Origin: DASVDK01 sp036562265 [NCBI: Thermodesulfobacteriota bacterium]
Lineage (GTDB): Bacteria; DASVDK01
NCBI GenBank assembly: GCA_036562265.1
Contig: DATCKS010000475.1
Coordinates: 1 to 6,678 of the forward strand
Length of the DNA stretch: 6,678 nucleotides
Reading direction: 5' to 3'
Shown: one piece after another, positions 1 to 5,590 of the stretch
Numbering within the stretch: the first letter of the stretch is position 1
How the letters are laid out: the number at the start of each line of letters is the position of its first letter
Notes under the pieces: model-generated
Told to the model about the DNA's origin: nothing
Database searches by the model: none
What the model saw: only the letters and a program-made list of their open reading frames with translations
Position numbers and translations under genes: made by a program

Positions 1-99
1 AACTTCATCCGGCCGCAGGGGATCGACAAGGCTCCACTCGATCGGCTGAAGGAACTCATCAAGGAGGAGTTCCGGCGGACCCGGGGCATGGCGGCGTAA
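1..99 (+). CDS. C-terminal end of an unidentified protein (5' truncated by window edge)
   Basis: The first reading frame is open from the window edge to a TAA at 97-99. It encodes 32 residues ending in a basic, probably helical tail (LKELIKEEFRRTRGMAA). Third codon positions are mostly G or C, as in the other genes here, which supports real coding. The second frame closes at 46-48; the third is open but has poorer third-position bias. No family can be recognised from so short a tail, so I assign no function. The gene runs toward the kinase gene on the opposite strand, leaving a 99-bp convergent gap. Confidence 0.6.
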   Translation, partial: NFIRPQGIDKAPLDRLKELIKEEFRRTRGMAA

Positions 100-114
100 C
101 TCGCGGGTTGCCCT

Positions 115-136
115 CCGGGCCGTGCGTCTCGCCCGG
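115..136 (+). terminator. Possible terminator hairpin in the convergent gap
   Basis: CCGGGC at 115-120 and GCCCGG at 131-136 form a perfect 6-bp inverted repeat with a 10-base loop, 16 bases after the stop of the partial upstream gene. A second small stem, GGCCG/CGGCC (135-139/143-147), overlaps it. There is no clear T-run on either strand, so this is not a canonical intrinsic terminator. Stems like this also occur by chance in such GC-rich DNA. The convergent gene ends make a terminator expected here. The rest of the 100-198 gap holds nothing else I can support. Confidence 0.25.
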
Positions 137-198
137 CCGCCGCGGCCCGTTGTCGCGGCGCGTCGGGGTGCCGGCAGGCGCGAGAAGGCCCAGGAGCG

Positions 199-2694
199 CT
201 AGGACGCGGGGGCGCCGCCGGTCCGGTTGCCGCTCTTCACCGCCTCGCGCACCCGGCGGCGAAGCGCCTCGAGCGTGAAGGGCTTGGCCAGGAACGAGGC
301 GCCCTGGTCGAGCACGCCGCTGCGGTAGATGGCCTGGTCGGCGTAGCCCGACATGTAGAGCACCGGCAGCCCGGGCCGCGCGGCCGCGAGGAGCCGCGCC
401 AGATCGGGCCCGTTCAGCCTCGGCATCACGACGTCGGTCAGCAGGAGGTCGATCGGTCCGGCGTGCGTCTCGCTCACCCGTTTCGCGTCGTCGCCGTCGC
501 TCGCCTCGAGGATCCGGTAGCCGGAGTCCTCGAGGGCCTGGCGGGCAAGGCGGCGCACGAGGTCGTCGTCCTCCACGAGGAGGATCGTCTGCGCGTCGCG
601 CGGCGCCTCGACCGCCGGCGCCGGGGCCGGGTGCGCCTCGACGGCCTCCGGGACGCGCGGGAGGTAGATCTTGAACGTCGCGCCGCGGCCCGGCTCGCTG
701 TAGACCCAGATGTTGCCGCCGCTCTGCTTGACGATGCCGTAGACGGTCGAGAGCCCGAGACCGGTCCCCTTGCCGGGCGCCTTGGTGGTGAAGAAGGGCT
801 CGAAGAGCCGGTCGCGCGTCTCGCGGCTCATGCCGATCCCGGTATCGCTCACGGCCAGGAGCACGTACGCCCCGGGGCGGACCGACACGTGACGTCGCGC
901 GTAGCTGACGTCGAGGTCGGTGTTGGCCGTCTCGATCGTGAGCGTGCCGCCGTCGGGCATGGCGTCGCGCGCGTTCACGACGAGGTTGGTCAGCACCTGC
1001 TCGATCTGGGCCGGGTCGGTGCGGATGCGACCGAGCGACGGGGCGAGCGCCGTCACGACCTGCACCCGGTCGCCGGCGAGCTGCCGCACGAGGGGCAGCA
1101 TGCCGCTGATCACGGCGTTCACGTCGACGAGGCGGGGCTTGAGCACCTGGCGGCGGCCGACGGCGAGGAGCTGTCGCGTGAGCGCGGTCGCGCGGTCGAC
1201 CGTGCGCTGGATCTCCTCCGCCTCGAGGATCGCGGGCGACCCCGGCTCGAGCTGCTCGCGCAGCCGCTCGCAGAAGCCGCCGATGGCGGTCAGGTAGTTG
1301 TTGAAGTCGTGGGCGACGCCGCCGGCGAGCCGGCCGAGCGCCTCGAACTTGGTCGCCTCGCGCAGCTCGGCCTCGAGCTGGCGCTGGTCGCGGAGGTCGT
1401 GCTCGATGGTCGAGAGGAAGGCGACGGCGCCGTCCGTGCCGCGGTGCGCCACGATCACCTGCGAAACCGGCACCTCCTCGCCGTCCGGCGTGAGGAGCGC
1501 CGCCTCGCCCCGCCAGGCGCCGTCGCGGATGGCGGACGGAACGGCCTCCTCCAGGACGAGCGTGCGCGCCCAGGCGGGCCGGTTGTCGGCAAGCGTCGTG
1601 TGGGAGATGTCGGCCGTGTCGCCGAGGCCGAGGAGCCGCCGGCCGGCCTGGTTCATGTAGACTCTGCGGCCGGTAGCGTCCGCGATGGTGACCGGATCGG
1701 GGGTCGCCTCGAGCACGGCGGCGAGGCGCTCGCGCGCCTGCTCCGAAGCGGTGAGGCCGTGGCCGGCCTGCCGGGCCGCCTCCTCGAGCCGCACCTTCTC
1801 GAGGCCGAGGCCGATCGCGGTGCCGATCATCTCGAGCGTCCGCAACTCGGCGGCGGGGACGGGACGCCCGGCGTAGCTGGCCAGCTCGAGCACCCCCGTG
1901 ACGGCGCCTCCGCCGATGACCGGCACGGCCACCACCCACGCCGCCGCCCCGGCGACGCCCGATGCGGCCGCCGGCGCGTTCACCACCGCGCGGCGACGCG
2001 CCACGGCGTCGGCGAGGAGCCGGCCGTGGGGGAGGTCCTCGAGCGCCGCCGGTCCCTCCTCGGTCGATCGGCCGCCCCGGCGCATGGAGAGCCCGCCCCA
2101 CCTCCGGCCGTCGCCGTCGAGGATGTGGATCGCCCCCTCGTCGAACCCGCCCACGGCGAGGGTCACGTCGAGCACCCCCGCAAGCACGCTCGGCAGGTCG
2201 CGGCCGCGCAGGATCGCCTCGCCGACCCGGGCCACGGCGGCCAGTTCGTGGTAGCGCGCCTCGAGCGCCTCGGCCCTGGCCGTCACCGACCGGATCTCGG
2301 CCCGCAGCCGGCGCTGGGTCAGGGCTCGACGGACGAGCCGCTCGAGCGCGTCGAGGTCGAAGGGCTTGGCGATGTAGTCGTAGGCCTGGCGCTTGATCGC
2401 GCTCACGGCGGTCTGGAGCGAGGCGTGCGCGGTGACCACGATGACCTCGACGTCCGGATCGCGTGCCTTGAGCGCCTCGAGCGTGGCGATCCCGTCCATG
2501 CCGGGCATGCAGAGGTCGAGGAGCACGACGTCTACGGGGTTCTGCGCGGCGAGCGCGAGGGCGGCCGTCCCGCTCTCCGCGGTGAGGACCGCGAAGCCGC
2601 GATCGCTCATCGCCTCGACGAGCGCCTCGAGGACGGCCGGCTCGTCGTCGACGACGAGGAGAGTGGGGAGCGTGTCGGTCGTCTCGCGCGGCAT
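199..2694 (-). CDS. Soluble hybrid sensor histidine kinase, REC-GAF-PAS-HisKA-HATPase-REC
   Basis: An 831-residue signalling kinase. The N-terminal receiver (about 10-125) has acid pocket D16/D17, phosphoacceptor D60 in [12 protein letters not shown]88 and K110, and looks NtrC-like. A helical linker (125-150), a GAF domain (about 150-300) and a PAS domain (about 320-430) follow. The HisKA segment GGVAHDFNN puts the phosphorylated histidine at H462; the HDFNN form is typical of PAS-linked hybrid kinases. The HATPase has an N-box near N570/N574, DTGIGM at 617-622, FEPFFTTK at 631-638 and GKGTGLGLS at 641-649. After a Pro/Ala linker (681-700) comes a second receiver with D709/D710, D754, S782 and K804. 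All catalytic residues are present. No signal peptide or membrane segment is visible, so it should sense cytosolic cues or take phosphoryl input through the first receiver. The ATG is supported by a GAGGGAG Shine-Dalgarno 8 bases upstream and by the receiver starting almost at once. It is divergent from the MFS gene. Domain content is near certain; the signal and the partner are unknown. Confidence 0.95.
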   Translation of the reverse strand: MPRETTDTLPTLLVVDDEPAVLEALVEAMSDRGFAVLTAESGTAALALAAQNPVDVVLLDLCMPGMDGIATLEALKARDPDVEVIVVTAHASLQTAVSAIKRQAYDYIAKPFDLDALERLVRRALTQRRLRAEIRSVTARAEALEARYHELAAVARVGEAILRGRDLPSVLAGVLDVTLAVGGFDEGAIHILDGDGRRWGGLSMRRGGRSTEEGPAALEDLPHGRLLADAVARRRAVVNAPAAASGVAGAAAWVVAVPVIGGGAVTGVLELASYAGRPVPAAELRTLEMIGTAIGLGLEKVRLEEAARQAGHGLTASEQARERLAAVLEATPDPVTIADATGRRVYMNQAGRRLLGLGDTADISHTTLADNRPAWARTLVLEEAVPSAIRDGAWRGEAALLTPDGEEVPVSQVIVAHRGTDGAVAFLSTIEHDLRDQRQLEAELREATKFEALGRLAGGVAHDFNNYLTAIGGFCERLREQLEPGSPAILEAEEIQRTVDRATALTRQLLAVGRRQVLKPRLVDVNAVISGMLPLVRQLAGDRVQVVTALAPSLGRIRTDPAQIEQVLTNLVVNARDAMPDGGTLTIETANTDLDVSYARRHVSVRPGAYVLLAVSDTGIGMSRETRDRLFEPFFTTKAPGKGTGLGLSTVYGIVKQSGGNIWVYSEPGRGATFKIYLPRVPEAVEAHPAPAPAVEAPRDAQTILLVEDDDLVRRLARQALEDSGYRILEASDGDDAKRVSETHAGPIDLLLTDVVMPRLNGPDLARLLAAARPGLPVLYMSGYADQAIYRSGVLDQGASFLAKPFTLEALRRRVREAVKSGNRTGGAPAS

Positions 2695-2702
2695 GAAGAG
2701 GG

Positions 2703-2709
2703 CTCCCTC
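2703..2709 (-). promoter_or_regulatory. Shine-Dalgarno site of the hybrid kinase
   Basis: On the minus strand GAGGGAG lies 8 bases before the ATG at 2694, a good position for ribosome binding, and it decides this start. The site sits inside a small self-complementary element, GAGGG-AG-CCCTC (2698-2709), which could form a weak 4-bp hairpin over the site. Whether that affects translation cannot be told from sequence. Confidence 0.6.
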
Positions 2710-2713
2710 GGCG

Positions 2714-2749
2714 TATCCCCTATGTAAGCCGCAGATCCCTGTTATGCAA
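2714..2749 (-). promoter_or_regulatory. Candidate sigma70-like promoter of the hybrid kinase
   Basis: Reading the minus strand, TTGCAT (2744-2749) can serve as a -35 box. The -10 could be TACATA (2721-2726, 17-bp spacer) or TTACAT (2722-2727, 16-bp spacer). Both -10 matches to TATAAT are weak. A start near 2714 would give a leader of about 20 bases that just includes the Shine-Dalgarno site, which is why I favour it. Both boxes lie inside the two copies of the local direct repeat, so repeat and promoter cannot be separated by eye. Confidence 0.35.
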
Positions 2750-2753
2750 GCCG
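2715..2753. repeat. Tandem near-identical direct repeat in the divergent control region
   Basis: On the plus strand, ATCCCC-TATGTAAGCCG (2715-2731) is followed by ATCCCTGT-TATGCAAGCCG (2735-2753). The TATGYAAGCCG cores match at 10 of 11 positions and lie 22 bp apart; the ATCCC parts are 20 bp apart. This is about two helical turns, so a protein bound to both copies would sit on the same face of the DNA. The stretch is clearly less GC-rich than the surrounding sequence. It fits a pair of operator sites for an unidentified regulator, placed over the likely kinase promoter. Confidence 0.55.
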
Positions 2754-2768
2754 AAATGTCGCGTCCGG

Positions 2769-2801
2769 ACCGGCCGCGCGGCGGGAGGCGCGCCGGCCGG
2801 T
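2769..2801. repeat. Interrupted palindrome next to the MFS promoter
   Basis: The left arm ACCGGCC-GCGCG (2769-2780) pairs with the right arm CGCGC-GGCCGGT (2789-2793 and 2795-2801), with one bulged base at 2794. This gives 12 base pairs around an 8-base centre, GCGGGAGG. The right arm ends two bases before the GCTAGACT box, so the element covers where RNA polymerase would contact the -35 region of the transporter promoter. It may be an operator. Arms made almost only of G and C have a sizeable chance component here. Confidence 0.4.
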
Positions 2802-2816
2802 GCTAGACTCCGCGCC
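2802..2816 (+). promoter_or_regulatory. Candidate leaderless promoter (-10 box) of the MFS gene
   Basis: TAGACT at 2804-2809, preceded by GC, ends 7 bases before the ATG at 2817. This spacing would put the transcription start at or next to the start codon. No Shine-Dalgarno sequence lies in the correct window; the only GGGAGG (2783-2788) is 28 bases from the ATG. No good -35 hexamer is visible. The same GCTAGACT box stands 6 bases before the GTG of the HAD gene. Confidence 0.5.
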
Positions 2817-3998
2817 ATGCGCGCGGAGAGAACGCCGAAGGCGGTCTGGGCCGCCGTGGGCGCACAGTTCGGCCTCGCCTTCTCGATGAACTACCTCACC
2901 GTTTTCCTCCCCTTCTACATCCGGTCGGTGAGCGAGCTGCCCGAGGCGCAGACGCTCGTCTGGACGGGGCTGATCCTGGCGGCCTCGCCGGCCGCGGCGT
3001 CGATTGCCTCGCCCATGTGGGGGAGCCTGACGTCGCGCATCTCGCCGAAGCTCCTCTTCCTGCGCGGCATGTTGACGCATGCCGTCATGATCACCGTTAC
3101 GGCGTTCACGACGAGCCTGCCGCTCCTGCTCGGGCTGCGCGTGGTGCAGGGCGCGATGGGGGGCATCTCGACCATCGCGCTCATCATCATCGGCGCGGTG
3201 AGCCGCAAGGAGCAGCTCGCCGGCCACATCGGCCTCTTCAACTCGGCCATGACGACCGGCAGCATCCTCGCCCCGCCGATCGGTTCGGTGGTGGCCGCGT
3301 CGCTCGGCTTCGAGGCCGGCTTCCTCTCGGCGGCGGCCATTGTCACGCTCGCGTTCGCCTTCGGGCTGCGCTTCCTGCCGGCCATTCCGCCCGTGCCGCC
3401 CAGGGCCGACGCGCCGCCGGTGTCGCGGCGGGCCCTCTTCGCCGCCTGGCTCGTGAGCGTGATGGCCATGACCCAGCTCGTCTTCCTCGCGGCCATCCTC
3501 CCCGACGTGCTGGCCGGCTTCGGGATGACCGGACGGAAGGCGGTCGTCGCGGCCGGCCTCGTCGTGGCGGCCTACGGCGCCACCGCGGCGCTCGGCTCCG
3601 CCTCGCTGCGCTGGCTCCACGGCCTTGCGCACCGCCGGGCGGTGCTGCAGGCCGGCCTCGCCTCGGCGATCCTCCAGGGGGCGCTCGCCCTCGCCCCGAA
3701 CCTCGCCGTCTTCGTGGTGCTGCGCGTCGTGCAGACCTTCCTGGCCGGCCTCATCGTGCCGCTCATCATGGCCGACGTGGCCGCGACCGGACGCGGCGGC
3801 GCCGTCGGCACGCTCAACACCGCGCGCTTCGCCGGGCTCGCCCTCGCGCCGCTGGTCGCCACGTCGCTCCTCGCCCGCACCAACCTCGCGACCGTCTACC
3901 TCGCCCTCGCGGCCGCCACCCTCGTGTCGCTCGTCGTGTTCATGGTATCGGGGCCCGACGAGGGGTCGCGCCGGACGGAACGCCGGGTCGCTGCCTGA
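2817..3998 (+). CDS. MFS transporter, 12-TM, DHA1-like efflux pump
   Basis: A 393-residue inner-membrane protein of the major facilitator superfamily. Twelve hydrophobic segments can be placed at about 9-32, 46-68, 80-99, 101-125, 135-160, 166-188, 207-231, 241-265, 275-295, 297-320, 333-352 and 356-378, with the usual cytoplasmic loop (189-206) between halves. A motif A-like loop follows TM2 (GSLTSRISPK, 69-78). Motif B-like GLRVVQGAMGG holds R108 in TM4 and recurs in TM10 (LRVVQTFLAG). GSILAPPIG (148-156) matches the motif C position of proton-coupled drug antiporters. This suggests export of small molecules driven by the proton gradient, with the substrate unknown. The motif A aspartate found in many relatives (GxLaDrxG) is absent, replaced by T/S at 72-73. 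The length is normal for the family. The ATG is chosen because it follows the TAGACT box and TM1 begins soon after. The gene is divergent from the kinase gene, so shared control is plausible. The fold is secure; the drug-efflux assignment is an inference. Confidence 0.88.
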   Translation: MRAERTPKAVWAAVGAQFGLAFSMNYLTVFLPFYIRSVSELPEAQTLVWTGLILAASPAAASIASPMWGSLTSRISPKLLFLRGMLTHAVMITVTAFTTSLPLLLGLRVVQGAMGGISTIALIIIGAVSRKEQLAGHIGLFNSAMTTGSILAPPIGSVVAASLGFEAGFLSAAAIVTLAFAFGLRFLPAIPPVPPRADAPPVSRRALFAAWLVSVMAMTQLVFLAAILPDVLAGFGMTGRKAVVAAGLVVAAYGATAALGSASLRWLHGLAHRRAVLQAGLASAILQGALALAPNLAVFVVLRVVQTFLAGLIVPLIMADVAATGRGGAVGTLNTARFAGLALAPLVATSLLARTNLATVYLALAAATLVSLVVFMVSGPDEGSRRTERRVAA

Positions 3999-4028
3999 AG
4001 CGGCATGTGAGGAGAATCAAATGCTTCA
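3996..4028 (+). repeat. Short inverted repeat after the MFS stop
   Basis: TGAAGC (3996-4001, overlapping the stop codon) and GCTTCA (4023-4028) are a perfect 6-bp inverted repeat separated by 21 bases, in a stretch less GC-rich than its surroundings. The large loop and the lack of a T-run make it a poor intrinsic terminator. I record it as the only inverted repeat close to the end of the transporter gene. Confidence 0.2.
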
Positions 4029-4038
4029 CAAGGTCTAG
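4021..4038 (+). other. Possible five-codon mini-ORF with a good ribosome binding site
   Basis: GAGGAG (4009-4014) stands 6 bases before an ATG at 4021, which opens MLHKV and then meets TAG (4036-4038). The Shine-Dalgarno spacing is better than that of most genes in the window. It lies downstream of the MFS stop and upstream of the likely promoter of the next gene, so it would be read only on the MFS transcript. It could be a relic of a lost gene's start, a minimal translated ORF, or chance. Confidence 0.25.
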
Positions 4039-4045
4039 AAACGTC

Positions 4046-4074
4046 TTGAAGTAGCCAGGGCCCGACGCTACCCT
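4046..4074 (+). promoter_or_regulatory. Sigma70-like promoter of the zinc-ribbon gene
   Basis: TTGAAG (4046-4051) and TACCCT (4069-4074) are separated by exactly 17 bases, the optimal sigma70 spacing. TTGAAG matches TTGACA at four positions in order, and TACCCT keeps the key TA...T positions. Transcription would start near 4081 and give a leader of about 45 bases. CAGGG (4056-4060) and CCCTG (4071-4075) form an inverted repeat that overlaps the -10 box and may be a regulator site. Confidence 0.5.
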
Positions 4075-4106
4075 GCTGTCGTTACCCGTAGGCCCGACTC
4101 GCTCGC

Positions 4107-4113
4107 GAAGGAG
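4107..4113 (+). promoter_or_regulatory. Shine-Dalgarno site of the zinc-ribbon gene
   Basis: GAAGGAG ends 12 bases before the ATG at 4126. The spacing is longer than usual, but no other in-frame start codon lies closer, and the Asp-rich N-terminus begins directly after this ATG. Confidence 0.45.
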
Positions 4114-4125
4114 ATCGCCGCGCTC

Positions 4126-4755
4126 ATGTCCAAGGCCGCATCGTCCGACCCGCACGACGTCCACGACCTCTTCGATCTCGTTGACCTCGCCGAGGGCAAC
4201 CCGGACGACGACGACAGCCTCGACCTCGAGGCCTACCTCGACCTCGAGGAGAGCCCGGAGATCACCCGGCTGATGCAGGAGATGCGCGCGGGTGGGGTGA
4301 GGGCGCCCGCCGCGACCGCCGCCGACGCGCGGTCCGCGCCGCCCGAGCCTCGGCCGCACGCCGCAACGCGCGACGCGACGAACGGCCCCCGGCCCGGGCG
4401 CGAGGCGGCGCCGGCCCCCCAGGCCGAGCCGGTCGGTTTCGATCACGCCCGCCGGGAGCCACGGCGTCTCGACCTCGCCGCGGTCGCCCGCGCCCTCGGT
4501 CGGGTGAGCGTGCAGGCACGGCAGCTCGTCGTCGCCTGCCCGCGGTGCGACGGCCGCGCCTCCATCGTCGTCTACGCCGACCGCTTCAAGTGCTTCGGGT
4601 GCAGCGCCACGGGCGACGAGCGCGCCCTCGCGGCGCACCTCACCGGCTGGGACCCGCGCCGCGTCGCGGCGTGGTTCGAGGCGGCGGCGGTTCGACCGGA
4701 CGTCGACGACACCGAAGTGCGCCGCCCCTGGCGCCTCTCGCTCTTCGCGCGCTAG
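4126..4755 (+). CDS. Small protein with a DnaG/CHC2-like zinc ribbon, function unknown
   Basis: A 209-residue soluble protein in three parts. Residues 8-54 are very acidic, with repeated short D/L runs (DVHDLFDLVDLAEG, then DDDD and two DLE-type repeats). Residues 57-110 are an Ala/Pro/Arg-rich, probably disordered linker. Residues 115-190 form a small domain with two cysteine pairs, CPRC (C138, C141) and CFGC (C156, C159), expected to bind one zinc ion. The spacing and the flanking pattern (CPxx...SIVVYADRFKCFGC.ATGD, then a helix) resemble the N-terminal zinc-binding domain of DnaG-type primases, where the first pair is Cys-His in the CHC2 form. No TOPRIM or primase catalytic domain follows, so it is not a primase. 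A role in binding single-stranded DNA or RNA, or as a partner of replication or transcription proteins, is inference only. It has its own likely promoter and is followed by a strong hairpin, so it seems to be a single-gene unit. It could also be a remnant of a longer primase-like protein, but the acidic N-terminus argues against simple truncation. Confidence 0.8.
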   Translation: MSKAASSDPHDVHDLFDLVDLAEGNPDDDDSLDLEAYLDLEESPEITRLMQEMRAGGVRAPAATAADARSAPPEPRPHAATRDATNGPRPGREAAPAPQAEPVGFDHARREPRRLDLAAVARALGRVSVQARQLVVACPRCDGRASIVVYADRFKCFGCSATGDERALAAHLTGWDPRRVAAWFEAAAVRPDVDDTEVRRPWRLSLFAR

Positions 4756-4776
4756 GACCGATCGGCGCAGGGGGGA

Positions 4777-4788
4777 TCGACGCGTCGA
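4777..4788. repeat. Perfect 12-bp palindrome
   Basis: TCGACGCGTCGA reads the same on both strands. It lies 22 bases after the zinc-ribbon stop codon and shares three bases with the left arm of the hairpin at 4786-4819. It could be a dimeric regulator site, but no matching copy was seen elsewhere in the window. Confidence 0.35.
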
Positions 4789-4819
4789 CCGGGCGGCCGG
4801 CGCGGACGCCGCCCGGTCG
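4786..4819 (+). terminator. Strong hairpin, probable terminator of the zinc-ribbon gene
   Basis: CGACCGGGCGGC (4786-4797) and GCCGCCCGGTCG (4808-4819) are a perfect 12-bp inverted repeat with a 10-base loop. Ten of the twelve pairs are G-C, so the RNA hairpin would be very stable. It begins 31 bases after the zinc-ribbon stop and ends 46 bases before the next -10 box, the expected place for a terminator. The following bases (CTGGCGTCTCC) contain no proper U-run, so termination may be of a non-canonical, hairpin-only type, or the element may have another role. Confidence 0.5.
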
Positions 4820-4864
4820 CTGGCGTCTCCGCGAAGCGCGCGAGGGCAAGGGGCCGGAGATCGG

Positions 4865-4877
4865 CTAGACTGACGCC
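4865..4877 (+). promoter_or_regulatory. Candidate leaderless promoter (-10 box) of the HAD gene
   Basis: TAGACT at 4866-4871, preceded by GC, ends 6 bases before the GTG at 4878. The nearest purine-rich run (GGAG, 4855-4858) is too far away to serve as a Shine-Dalgarno site. The arrangement copies that in front of the MFS gene and implies a transcript starting at the start codon. No convincing -35 box is seen. Confidence 0.5.
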
Positions 4878-5564
4878 GTGCACACGTTTGGCGCCGTGTC
4901 GGCCGTCGTCTTCGACTTCGACGGAACCCTCGCCCATCTCACGATCGACTTCGGTCGGATGCGGCGCGACGTGCTCGCGCTCCTGCCGGCGCACGGGCTC
5001 GAGCCGGCCGAGTTCGAGCGCCTCTACGTGCTCGAGCTGATCGAGGCCGCCGGCCGGCGGCTCGGCGCGGCCGGCGCCGACGCGGAGGCCTTCCTGGCCG
5101 CGGCTCGCGCCGCGATCGAGCGGGTCGAGATCGAGGCGGCGGCGGCCGGCGGCCTTCTGCCGGGGGCGGCGGCGGCTCTCGAGACCCTCGACCGGCGCGG
5201 CTACCGGCTCGGCATCGTCACCCGCAACTGCGCCGCGGCGGTGTCGGCCGTGCTCGAAGGGCCGGCCGGAGGCCGCCTGCCCCACCGCGTCCTCCTCACC
5301 CGGGACGACGTGCCGCGCGTCAAGCCGGATCCGGCCCACCTCGAGGCCGCGCTCGCCGCGCTCGGCGTCCCGGCCTCGGAGGCGGTCATGGTCGGCGACC
5401 ATCCCATGGACGTGGAGGCGGGCCACCGGGTCGGCATGCGCACGGTTGGCGTGCTCACCGGCAGGAGCCCACGTGCGGCCTTCGAGGCGGTGCGCGCGGA
5501 CCTGGTCGTCGACGACGTCACCTGCCTGCCGGACGTCCTGCCGGACAGAGCGGGGCGCAACTGA
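4878..5564 (+). CDS. HAD-superfamily phosphatase, phosphoglycolate phosphatase-like
   Basis: A 228-residue soluble hydrolase of the haloacid dehalogenase superfamily. Motif I is FDFDGTL (12-18), with nucleophile D13 and acid/base D15. The helical cap domain lies at about 22-92, as in subclass I enzymes such as Gph. Motif II is GIVTRN with T115, motif III is K149 in RVKPDP, and motif IV is VGDHPMDVEAG with D174 and D178 for magnesium. The late segment AGHRVGMRTVGVLTG is also typical of the Gph/PgmB group. All catalytic residues are present and the length is normal. The likely reaction is magnesium-dependent hydrolysis of a small phosphate ester; phosphoglycolate is possible but not provable, because caps decide substrate. 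The GTG start is supported by the TAGACT box just upstream and by the distance to motif I. argJ begins 26 bases after the stop with no terminator between, so the two are probably co-transcribed. The link to arginine synthesis may be only positional. Confidence 0.9.
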   Translation: MHTFGAVSAVVFDFDGTLAHLTIDFGRMRRDVLALLPAHGLEPAEFERLYVLELIEAAGRRLGAAGADAEAFLAAARAAIERVEIEAAAAGGLLPGAAAALETLDRRGYRLGIVTRNCAAAVSAVLEGPAGGRLPHRVLLTRDDVPRVKPDPAHLEAALAALGVPASEAVMVGDHPMDVEAGHRVGMRTVGVLTGRSPRAAFEAVRADLVVDDVTCLPDVLPDRAGRN

Positions 5565-5573
5565 TCGTTTCGG

Positions 5574-5578
5574 GGAGG
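5574..5578 (+). promoter_or_regulatory. Shine-Dalgarno site of argJ
   Basis: GGAGG within a longer purine run (5572-5580) ends 12 bases before the ATG at 5591. The spacing is somewhat long, but the family's conserved N-terminal motifs begin soon after this ATG and no better start is seen. Confidence 0.5.
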
Positions 5579-5590
5579 GGACCTTAACGC

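Noticed and set aside
1657-1662. A third TAGACT inside the kinase gene
   Set aside because: It lies within coding sequence on the other strand, lacks the preceding GC of the two promoter-linked copies, and no supported start codon follows.
267-2620. The hexamer CTCGAG occurs 16 times within the kinase gene and about 23 times in the window, far above what base composition predicts
   Set aside because: It is explained by preferred codons: CTC-GAG is Leu-Glu, reads the same on both strands, and the Glu-poor membrane transporter gene has none. No spacing or orientation pattern points to a repeat element.
463-2727. A 754-codon open frame on the plus strand opposite the kinase gene, and several shorter ones
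   Set aside because: The product is His/Arg/Asp-rich low-complexity sequence with no domain, while the opposite frame encodes a complete kinase with all motifs. Long antisense frames are expected in such GC-rich DNA because stop codons are rare.
2793-2800. CCGGCCGG and other short GC-only palindromes across the window
   Set aside because: Eight-base G/C palindromes are common by chance at this composition. Only longer ones or those tied to a promoter were kept.
2742-3632. Minus-strand open frame of 296 codons opposite the MFS gene
   Set aside because: Its translation is a run of charged low-complexity residues, whereas the plus strand gives a normal 12-TM protein.
4126-4755. Reading the zinc-ribbon gene as a truncated dnaG primase
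   Set aside because: The zinc domain is C-terminal here and is followed by a natural end with no primase remnant downstream. In DnaG it is N-terminal and precedes the catalytic core.
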